A stretch of DNA of 5,076 bases from a bacterium (GTDB lineage: Bacteria; Planctomycetota; J058; JACQDU01), in the NCBI GenBank assembly GCA_016200955.1, contig JACQDU010000266.1:1-5076 (forward strand), written 5' to 3'. Positions 1-5,076 of this stretch are shown here, in pieces. Every line of letters starts with the position of its first letter. The first letter of the stretch is position 1. The translations under genes were made by a program, and so were the position numbers. The notes under the pieces were generated by a model. It searched no databases and was not told the DNA's origin. It saw nothing but the letters and a program-made list of their open reading frames with translations.

Positions 1-1
1 G

Positions 2-442
2 TCCCCCGACGAGAGCAGCTCCGAGCGCGTCTACGTCTGCGTCCGATGCAACCTGAGGATCCCGCGAGACGAGCTCCACGCCGCTTACGTCGAGAGCGAG
101 CTCCTCTGCGCGAGCTGCCGCGCGGCGGTCAACATCCACGCCGGCAAGGTCGCGATGCGGCCCGTCGTCGCGCCGAAGCCGGCCCCCGAGAAGCAGAGCG
201 ACTCGGGGACCAGGAGGCGTTCGGCTCCCCCCAAGAAGGCGAAGACCGAGCGCATCGAGCGAACGTCCGCTGGCTCCCGGAAGGCGCTCAAGGACGCCGT
301 CGCCTACGGCCTCCTCTTCTTGGCCGGCGTCGGCGGGCCGATCTACGTCGTCTTCGGCGCTCACCTGGGCGTCGCGATCGGGATCGCTCTCCCGGTCGCG
401 CTGCTGGGCGGCCTCGCCGTCTTCATGAGCGACCGGGGCTGA
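2..442 (+). CDS. Zinc-ribbon protein with C-terminal membrane hairpin (5' end cut by window)
   Basis: The frame is open from the left edge to a TGA at 440-442, giving the last 146 residues; the ATG at 155 is internal, because the frame continues upstream of it with a clear domain. The visible part has four regions. Residues 11-39 carry two cysteine pairs, CVRC (13-16) and CASC (36-39), spaced 19 residues apart, as in a treble-clef or zinc-ribbon knuckle that binds one zinc. Residues 51-97 form a basic Pro/Lys/Arg-rich linker, probably disordered. Residues 99-120 and 122-142 are hydrophobic and Gly/Ala-rich, fitting one tight transmembrane hairpin, and SDRG ends the protein. This implies a membrane-anchored protein with the zinc knuckle on the N-terminal side of the membrane, probably cytoplasmic by the positive-inside rule. 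I do not recognise a named family, and an unseen N-terminal domain may exist. It converges on the helicase gene with 15 bases between the stops. The reading frame is well supported; the function is unknown. Confidence 0.8.
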   Translation, partial: SPDESSSERVYVCVRCNLRIPRDELHAAYVESELLCASCRAAVNIHAGKVAMRPVVAPKPAPEKQSDSGTRRRSAPPKKAKTERIERTSAGSRKALKDAVAYGLLFLAGVGGPIYVVFGAHLGVAIGIALPVALLGGLAVFMSDRG

Positions 443-457
443 GCTCGCGCAGCTCTC

Positions 458-2803
458 TCAACCCGTCGCAGCCGGGCCTTCACCGTTCGCCGGCCGCTCC
501 ACGGGAGCGCTGTGAGTGACGCCGCGCTTCATCTCCTCAAGCCGCTCGGCCTCGAGCTCGGCGGCGCGGCGGAGCTGCCACTCGGCGTCCACCAGCCCTC
601 GCTTGATCGCGCGGAGAGCTCCCTGGAAGCGGCTCACGAGGTCCCCGCGAGCGAGCTCCGCGAGAGGCTGCGAGCAGAGGCGCATGAGCTGGATCGCTTG
701 CCTCAGGCTCCGGACGATGTCTCCGTCCGAGGCGTCGGTGAGGTCCCGGAGCTTCGGGAACTCCTCGCCCGAGGCCCAGGCCCAGACGACTCCCGTGAGC
801 TTCCAGTCGAGGAGCTTGACGGGATATCTCACGCGGAGCGCGAGCTCGCGCTCGTGGATCGACTTCACGATCCGCGCGGAGGTGCGCCACGCCTCGCCGA
901 GCGCGCGCCTCGGGTCCACGCCGCCCATCTCGCTCTCGCGGCGGCTCTCGTGGACGATCGCGGCGGCGACGACGGCGGTCCGCGCGGCGTCGAGCCTGTC
1001 GAAGACGCCCTCGAAGACGAGCTCCGTCGTCTCGAGCTCGTGGCCGTAGACGCGGGAGGCGAAGCGGCCCTTCTTCGTCAGCTCGCGGCCCTCGAGGTAG
1101 CCCAGGTCTCGTAGGAGCTGGAGCTTTCGCTCGACCTGCTCGACCATGTCGTCGTAACGGGAGACGTGCCCGGCGGGGCGCGGCGGCGCGGTCTCTCGCG
1201 GGTCGTCTCCGAAGCCGAAGTCCTGCTCTCTCCCCTCGCGGCGAGAGGCGCGCTCGGCCCTCCCGGGACGGGAGCGGCGGCCGCCGCCGCCCTTCCGTTT
1301 GTTCTTCTCCCGCTTGCTCAGGAAGCGAGCATCCTCGCGCGGCGGCGGGTCGTGGCTTTCCTCGTGCTCGTGGCGTCGCCTCTTGGGAGGAGCGCCTGAA
1401 GCCTCCGCCTCTCGCTCCTTCTTTCGTGACCGGAAGCTCGCGAAGCTCCGCGCGCAGGCCTCGAAGATCCGGTCGCCGAGGCGCGAGTAGAGGTTGAGCA
1501 AGGTCGCGTAGGAGAGGTTGAACTGGCTCTCGATCGGCTCGACCTCTCCCTTGACGAGGGTCTCGAGCACGTGAGGGTCGTCGCGCTCGGGATCGACCGT
1601 CGCGTAGACGTGGCCGTGCGTGTCGATCCCGCGGCGGCCCGCGCGGCCGGCCATCTGCTGGAACTCGCGCGTCTTGAGCGGGACGCGCGTGACGCCGTTG
1701 AATTTTCGCAAGCCCTCGAAGGCGACGGCGCGCGCCGGCATGTTCACGCCGAGCGCGAAGGTCTCCGTCGCGCACAGGAGGCGGACGTGCCCGTCCTGGA
1801 AGAGGATCTCGACGACCTCCTTGATCGCCGGGAGCAGCCCGGCGTGGTGGTAAGCGATCCCCTTCGAGACGAGCCTGTGGAGCCGCGAGACGTCCGGGTC
1901 TCCCGGGTCGAGGTCGTAGGCCTTGAGCAGCTCCCAGAGGTCGTCCTGCGCGAGCCTCCGGCGCTCGGCGTTGCCGAAGAAGAAGTCCGTGTGCGAGCAG
2001 GAGACCGCGAGCCGCTCGCACGCGTCGCGGGAGAACAGGAAGAACAGGAGCGGGAGGTCGCGCCGCGCCGAGACCTGGTGGACGAGCTCGTGGTGCAGGC
2101 GCTCGAAGTAGCGGGCGAGGGACTCGCCGCGCTCGGGGCGGTCGTCGGTGCGGCGCCGGCGGAAGCTGCGCGCGCGCTCACGAACGGAGCGGAGCTTCTC
2201 CCACGGAACGATCCCGTGCTCGGGCGTGGCGGCGAAGACCGAGAGAGGGACGGGGCGCTCGCGCTCGAGGACGACGCGGACGGCTCCTCCTCTCACCTCT
2301 CTCAGCCACTCCGCGAACTCGGAGAGGTTCGAGATCGTCGCGGAGAGCGCCACGACCTTGATCTCCGGAGGAGCGAAGATGAGCGACTCCTCCCAGACGG
2401 TCCCGCGCTCGGGGTCGTCCATGTAGTGGATCTCGTCGAAGATCACGGTCGCGACGTCCTTCAAGCGCTCGGGCGCGTCGAAGATCGTGTTCCTGAAGAT
2501 CTCCGTCGTCATGATCGTCGCGGGAGCGGTCGGGTTGATCGCGACGTCTCCCGTCGTGATCCCCACGTCGCCCGGGTGGCTCGCGGAGAAGTCGCGGAAC
2601 TTCTGGTTCGAGAGGGCCTTGATCGGCGCCGTGTAGATCACGCGCCGGCCCTCTCTGAGAGCCTTCTCGATCGCGTACTCGGCTATGAGCGTCTTCCCCG
2701 CGCCGGTCGGGGCGGCGACGATCACGCTCTCTCCCTTGGAGATCGCGTCGAGGGCCTCTCGCTGGAAGGGATCGAGGGCGAGGTTCTTGTAGGTCTCGAG
2801 CAC
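458..2803 (-). CDS. Ski2/Mtr4-like superfamily 2 RNA helicase with DSHCT domain
   Basis: This is an ATP-dependent helicase of 781 residues related to eukaryotic Mtr4/Ski2 and actinobacterial HelY, expected to unwind structured RNA in the cytoplasm. Motifs occur in order: Q-like LDPFQ (10-14), Walker A APTGAGKT (31-38), Ia TAPIKALSNQKF (58-69), Ib TTEIFRNTIF (99-108), Walker B DEIH (123-126), III SAT (154-156), IV LLFFLFSRD (252-260), the Ski2-type YHHAGLLP (318-325), V ATETFALGVNMP (345-356) and VI QMAGRAGRRG (383-392). A winged-helix-like segment follows (about 422-450). Residues 459-545 are a highly charged low-complexity linker where Mtr4 has its arch. A DSHCT-type helical domain fills about 552-750, including LRDLGYLEGRELTKKGR and ELVFEGVF. 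All catalytic motifs look intact. The start is GTG, the only start codon in frame after the TGA at 2876-2878; it leaves just 30 residues before Walker A and has no good Shine-Dalgarno site. HelY proteins are longer, about 900 residues from memory. The family call is firm; the RNA substrate is unknown. Confidence 0.95.
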   Translation of the reverse strand: MLETYKNLALDPFQREALDAISKGESVIVAAPTGAGKTLIAEYAIEKALREGRRVIYTAPIKALSNQKFRDFSASHPGDVGITTGDVAINPTAPATIMTTEIFRNTIFDAPERLKDVATVIFDEIHYMDDPERGTVWEESLIFAPPEIKVVALSATISNLSEFAEWLREVRGGAVRVVLERERPVPLSVFAATPEHGIVPWEKLRSVRERARSFRRRRTDDRPERGESLARYFERLHHELVHQVSARRDLPLLFFLFSRDACERLAVSCSHTDFFFGNAERRRLAQDDLWELLKAYDLDPGDPDVSRLHRLVSKGIAYHHAGLLPAIKEVVEILFQDGHVRLLCATETFALGVNMPARAVAFEGLRKFNGVTRVPLKTREFQQMAGRAGRRGIDTHGHVYATVDPERDDPHVLETLVKGEVEPIESQFNLSYATLLNLYSRLGDRIFEACARSFASFRSRKKEREAEASGAPPKRRRHEHEESHDPPPREDARFLSKREKNKRKGGGGRRSRPGRAERASRREGREQDFGFGDDPRETAPPRPAGHVSRYDDMVEQVERKLQLLRDLGYLEGRELTKKGRFASRVYGHELETTELVFEGVFDRLDAARTAVVAAAIVHESRRESEMGGVDPRRALGEAWRTSARIVKSIHERELALRVRYPVKLLDWKLTGVVWAWASGEEFPKLRDLTDASDGDIVRSLRQAIQLMRLCSQPLAELARGDLVSRFQGALRAIKRGLVDAEWQLRRAAELEAERLEEMKRGVTHSAPVERPANGEGPAATG

Positions 2804-2875
2804 CGCCGGGATTCTAACGCCTCGGGACGACGGTGCCGTTTCCGGTTCGCCGGCGGCATCCGTCGCCTTCGATCT

Positions 2876-2900
2876 TCAATGATCCATGTTCAATCCCTCC
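2876..2900 (-). promoter_or_regulatory. Strong ribosome binding site with three-codon leader frame before the helicase
   Basis: On the minus strand GGAGG (2896-2900) is followed by an 8-base spacer and ATG (2885-2887), an ideal initiation site. It reads Met-Asp-His and then TGA (2876-2878). The ATG is exactly 84 bases (28 codons) upstream of the helicase GTG and in the same frame, with no further stop and no other start codon between. The site could be a minimal leader ORF coupled to helicase translation, or the true old start of the helicase with a nonsense change at codon 4. The sequence facts are direct; the function is inferred. Confidence 0.4.
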
Positions 2901-2949
2901 ATCGGCCGCGCTGGCCGATCGTCTGAGCGCGCCGGGGACCGGCATGCGC
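2901..2949 (-). terminator. Two tandem GC hairpins behind the sugar dehydrogenase, no T-run
   Basis: Starting 2 bases past the dehydrogenase stop codon, 2927-2949 can fold as GCGC-(AT bulge)-GCCGG, loop TCC, CCGGC-GCGC. The second, 2901-2919, is a perfect 7-bp stem (ATCGGCC/GGCCGAT) with a 5-base loop. Neither is followed by a T-tract on the minus strand, so this is not a classical intrinsic terminator. They could mark a 3' end, protect the upstream mRNA, or in the case of the second stem, which touches the GGAGG site, affect access to the leader start. In DNA this GC-rich, short hairpins arise by chance, so the call is tentative. Confidence 0.35.
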
Positions 2950-2951
2950 AC

Positions 2952-4187
2952 TCAATCGCCGAGCTGAAATCTGTAGATCCCGCCCGTCTCCGCCTCGTGG
3001 GAGACGAAGTAGAGCTCGGCGTCGTCTCCCTCGCCGAAGCTCGAGGGAGCCTTCTTGCTCTTCTCGACGACCCGCCACACGTCGGGCTCCTTCCCCGTCT
3101 CCCGGAGGCCGAAGAAGTGGCCGGTCGCGTAGTCGGCGAAGAAGTAGATCCCCTGGAGCGAGCGCAGGCGGTCGCCGCGGTAGACGAAGCCGCCGATCAC
3201 GCAAGCTCCGTCCTTCCGGTCGTACTCGTGGACCGGCATGGTCACCGGATCGCGCGCCGTCTGCGGCTTCCCCGGACGCTTGTAGGGGTGGGCGGCCTCC
3301 CAGATGCTCCAGCCGTGGTTCGAGCCTCGCTCGACTTTCCTTATGCACTCGTACTTGTCTTGCCCGACGTCTCCCACCCAGAGCTTCCCCGTCTTCCGGT
3401 CGAAGGAGAAGCGCCACGGGTTCCGGACGCCGTAGCACCAGATCTCGGGGCGAGCTCCCTCGACCTTCACGAAAGGGTTCGTGGGAGGGATCGCGTAGGG
3501 CTCGGCCTTGTCCACGTCGAGCCGGTGGATCTTCCCGAGGAGGCGCGAGAGGTCCTGCCCGTTCCCCTCGGGGTCGCCGCCCGCGCCGCCGTCTCCGAGG
3601 CCGAAGTAGAGGAAGCCGTCCGGGCCGAAGGCGAGCTGACCCCCGTTGTGGTTGCCCCACGGCTTGTCGCCGTCGATCACGACCTTCTCGGTCGATGCCT
3701 CGACGCTGGCGGCCGCCGACGACGTGGCCTGGAAGCGGCTCACGCGCGTGCGGACCGCGTCCTTCCGGTCGCCCTTGTAGGTGCTCTGCCAGTACTTCTT
3801 GCCCGTCGAGTACGCGACGAACAGCTTGCCGTTCTCCTTGAACTTGGGATGGAAGGCCACGGAGAGGAGACCTTCCTCGTTGTCTCGCGTGCGCGTTCGA
3901 TCGGTGATGTCGAGGTAGACGGACTTCGTCGCCTTCTCGCCGTTCTTTCCCGGCTCGACGACCCAGATCGTCCCCTTCTGCTCGCAGACGAACAGGCGCC
4001 CGGACTTGTCGCCCGAGCCCGTGAGGTGCGTGGGCTTGTCGAAGGAGAGCTCGGGGAAGACGCGCTCGATCTTGAGCCTCGGCTTCGGCGCCGGGTCATC
4101 GGCGCTCGCCTTTCCTTCATGCAAGAAAAGAAGGAGCCCGGCGGTCGCCGGCAGCGCCAGAACCAGCCAGAGAGCACGAGCGCTCAT
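2952..4187 (-). CDS. Secreted PQQ-dependent sugar dehydrogenase (glucose/sorbosone dehydrogenase family)
   Basis: This 411-residue protein belongs to the six-bladed beta-propeller glucose/sorbosone dehydrogenase family (soluble glucose dehydrogenase, E. coli YliI/Asd, human HHIP propeller). Members with PQQ and calcium oxidise aldose sugars to lactones in the periplasm. Residues 1-29 form a Sec signal peptide (Arg4, hydrophobic 6-22) with an AxA site before Asp30 (ASA|DD); there is no lipobox. Family landmarks are LFVCEQKGTIWVV (65-77), EEGLLSVAFHP (104-114), the active-site block GNHNGGQLAFGPDGFLY (178-194) with His180 matching the catalytic base, GDGGAGGDPEGNGQD (198-212) and LLGKIHRLD (216-224), PEIWCYGVRNPWRFSFD (247-263) with Arg255-Asn256 in the PQQ/substrate pocket, GDVGQ (272-276) and NHGW (290-293). 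The length fits the family. The ATG is chosen because it gives a proper signal peptide; its ribosome site is weak (GAG only). The gene lies between murJ and the helicase on the same strand. The natural substrate, and whether PQQ is bound, cannot be read from sequence. Confidence 0.92.
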   Translation of the reverse strand: MSARALWLVLALPATAGLLLFLHEGKASADDPAPKPRLKIERVFPELSFDKPTHLTGSGDKSGRLFVCEQKGTIWVVEPGKNGEKATKSVYLDITDRTRTRDNEEGLLSVAFHPKFKENGKLFVAYSTGKKYWQSTYKGDRKDAVRTRVSRFQATSSAAASVEASTEKVVIDGDKPWGNHNGGQLAFGPDGFLYFGLGDGGAGGDPEGNGQDLSRLLGKIHRLDVDKAEPYAIPPTNPFVKVEGARPEIWCYGVRNPWRFSFDRKTGKLWVGDVGQDKYECIRKVERGSNHGWSIWEAAHPYKRPGKPQTARDPVTMPVHEYDRKDGACVIGGFVYRGDRLRSLQGIYFFADYATGHFFGLRETGKEPDVWRVVEKSKKAPSSFGEGDDAELYFVSHEAETGGIYRFQLGD

Positions 4188-4200
4188 GAGCTCGATCTTA

Positions 4201-4341
4201 GACGCGAAGACGCGAAGACGCGAAGACGCAAGAGGCTCTCACCATGGGCGCGGCTTGCTCGAGTCTCACCGCACATCCCGCCATTCAGGTCCTTGCGTCT
4301 CGTTTCTTCTGATTCTCTTTGCGCCTTTGCGCCTTTGCGTT
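4201..4341. repeat. Palindromic array of 8-bp units filling the murJ-dehydrogenase gap
   Basis: The left arm (4201-4232) is GACGCGAA three times without interruption, then GACGCAAG. The right arm (4318-4341) is TTTGCGCC twice, then TTTGCGTT, whose reverse complements are GGCGCAAA, GGCGCAAA and AACGCAAA. The arms are therefore inverted copies of a related octamer, matching at about 21 of 26 positions over 4209-4234 against 4315-4341, with transition differences plus one gapped base. An extra inverted copy, CTTGCGTCT (4292-4300), is a perfect 9-bp complement of 4224-4232. The roughly 80-base centre has no coding signal; TCTCACC occurs twice in it (4237-4243, 4264-4270). Transcription from either side could produce a long hairpin. 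The outer ends abut the murJ stop codon and lie 13 bases before the dehydrogenase ATG. My recollection is that TTTGCG-type octamer arrays recur between genes in many environmental bacteria, but I cannot verify this here. Confidence 0.8.
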
Positions 4342-5076
4342 CTAGTCGTTCCGTCGCCCTCTCCTCACAAGAAGGAGCGCATCGAGCTCGGGCGCTCCCG
4401 TGAGCCAGGCGAGGCCGAGGTAAGCCGCGGCTCCGGCGCCGATCGCGAGAGCGAGCGCGAGCGCGCGGAAGGAGCCGTGAGCCTCGAACGCCGCGCCGAG
4501 AGCTCGCCGCGCTCCCTCGTGCACCGAGAGAGCCGCGACGGCGAGCGCGAGGGAGAGGCCGACCGATCGAGCGAGCGCCAGGACGACGAGGCCGCTCCGC
4601 CCCTCGCCGCCCCGAGCTCTCCTCCGGCTCGCGTGGATCCCGTACAGGAAGACGAGCTGGCCCACCTGCGAGATCGTCGTCGCGAGCGCGATCCCGGCCT
4701 CCTTGAGCGGCCCCACGAGAGCGAGGTTGAGCGCGCAGTTCGCGAGGACGGCGATCACGCTCACGCGCACGGGAGTCTTCATGTCCTGCTCGGCGTAGAA
4801 GGAGCGGGCGATCGTCGGGACGACGCAGCCCGCGGCGACGGCGCCCGAGAACGCGAGCACGACGCGCGCCGTGCGCAGGGTCGCGGCGTGGTCGAACTCT
4901 CCTCGCTCGAACAGGACGCGCACGATCGGCTCCGCGAGGACGGCGAGCCCGACCGCGCACGGGAGGGCGATGAAGAACGACGCCCCCATGGCCTCGTCCG
5001 TCGTCCGGTCGAAGGCTCTCCGGTCCCCGCGCACGACCAGGCGAGAGAGCTCGGGGAAGACCGCCGTCGCGACCGA
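4342..5076 (-). CDS. murJ: Lipid II flippase MurJ (MviN), C-terminal 244 residues; 5' part beyond window
   Basis: MurJ is an inner-membrane flippase of the MOP superfamily that moves lipid-linked peptidoglycan precursor (lipid II) to the periplasmic face. The frame is open to the right edge: the GTG at 5032-5034 is internal, because the preceding residues continue a family motif, AVFPELSRL (5-13). Other signatures in this fragment are RVLFERGEFD (53-62), SFYAEQDMKTPVRVS (92-106) and the NCALNLAL segment (113-120), which separate MurJ from Wzx-type relatives. Hydrophobic segments lie at about 31-55, 66-90, 102-122, 126-147, 161-185 and 203-226, consistent with the last membrane helices of a 14-helix protein; a basic loop (150-160) lies between two of them. 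Compared with a typical length of a little over 500 residues, roughly the N-terminal half is missing because of the window edge. The tail is short and charged (RRGRRND). The TAG stop sits directly against the octamer repeat. Identification is firm. Confidence 0.93.
   Translation of the reverse strand, partial: SVATAVFPELSRLVVRGDRRAFDRTTDEAMGASFFIALPCAVGLAVLAEPIVRVLFERGEFDHAATLRTARVVLAFSGAVAAGCVVPTIARSFYAEQDMKTPVRVSVIAVLANCALNLALVGPLKEAGIALATTISQVGQLVFLYGIHASRRRARGGEGRSGLVVLALARSVGLSLALAVAALSVHEGARRALGAAFEAHGSFRALALALAIGAGAAAYLGLAWLTGAPELDALLLVRRGRRND

Noticed and set aside
441..455. Small inverted repeat GAGCT-cgcgc-AGCTC between the convergent genes
   Set aside because: The stem is only 5 bp with no T-run on either strand, too weak to call a terminator in GC-rich DNA.
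46..519. Plus-strand 157-codon frame overlapping the zinc-ribbon gene
   Set aside because: Arg/Pro-rich shadow frame; the overlapping frame has paired cysteines and membrane segments and gives a sensible stop before the helicase end.
2876..2878. Recoding of UGA as a sense codon at the helicase leader
   Set aside because: UGA ends the zinc-ribbon, helicase and dehydrogenase genes in this window, and no selenocysteine-type context is evident.
1571..2926. Long plus-strand open frame (451 codons) opposite the helicase
   Set aside because: It is antisense to a gene with every SF2 motif intact; its translation is low-complexity Arg/Asp/Leu/Val-rich with no domain, as expected from the mirror frame of GC-rich coding DNA.
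4198..4245. Fifteen-codon minus-strand frame from an ATG inside the octamer element
   Set aside because: It has no ribosome binding site, and most of its codons are the repeat units themselves.
4201..4341. CRISPR-like array
   Set aside because: The units are 8 bp and directly adjacent without spacers, and the two arms are inverted relative to each other; no cas genes are present.
2886..4403. Plus-strand open frame (505 codons) opposite the sugar dehydrogenase
   Set aside because: Shadow of the well-supported dehydrogenase gene; it also runs through the noncoding octamer element and has no recognisable domain.
4184..4960. Minus-strand open frame of 258 codons overlapping murJ and the repeat
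   Set aside because: It is the alternative frame of murJ, is Arg-rich, and its last part translates octamer repeats; MurJ motifs lie in the other frame.
4045..5061. Exact 17-bp direct repeat (4045-4061 and 5045-5061), exactly 1000 bases apart
   Set aside because: Both copies lie inside genes and encode VFPELS, a normal family segment in each of the dehydrogenase and MurJ; the same preferred codons explain the identity, so it is coincidence.

Overview
This is a 5.1 kb piece of a high-GC bacterial chromosome holding four protein genes, two of them cut by the window edges. Three are on the minus strand, in transcription order murJ (3' part), a secreted PQQ-type sugar dehydrogenase, and a Ski2/Mtr4-like RNA helicase. 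A plus-strand gene (3' part, zinc ribbon plus membrane hairpin) converges on the helicase with only 15 bases between the stop codons. The standard genetic code is in use: three genes end in TGA and murJ in TAG. The lineage cannot be fixed from sequence alone. A lipid II flippase, a Sec-exported sugar dehydrogenase, a Ski2-type helicase with a DSHCT domain and octamer-rich intergenic DNA would suit a GC-rich environmental phylum such as Planctomycetota, Myxococcota or a relative; this is inference.

Layout: 1-442 (+) partial CxxC/CxxC zinc-ribbon membrane protein; 458-2803 (-) helicase of 781 residues starting at GTG; 2804-2951 gap with two GC hairpins behind the dehydrogenase and a strong Shine-Dalgarno site feeding a three-codon reading frame (Met-Asp-His-stop) in frame with, and 84 bases upstream of, the helicase GTG; 2952-4187 (-) sugar dehydrogenase with signal peptide; 4188-4341 gap filled almost completely by a palindromic array of 8-bp units; 4342-5076 (-) C-terminal 244 residues of MurJ. 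No gene-free stretch exceeds 300 bases.

The genes do not form an obvious pathway: one serves peptidoglycan precursor export, one periplasmic sugar oxidation, one RNA processing or decay. Codirectional order and gaps of about 150 bp allow partial cotranscription, but both gaps contain strong potential RNA structure, so separate units are equally possible. I see no defence island, CRISPR array, transposase, tRNA or rRNA, and no convincing novel multi-gene system. The items most worth a second look are the octamer inverted-repeat element at 4201-4341, the in-frame SD-ATG-TGA leader of the helicase, and the helicase's replacement of the usual arch position by a long charged linker.
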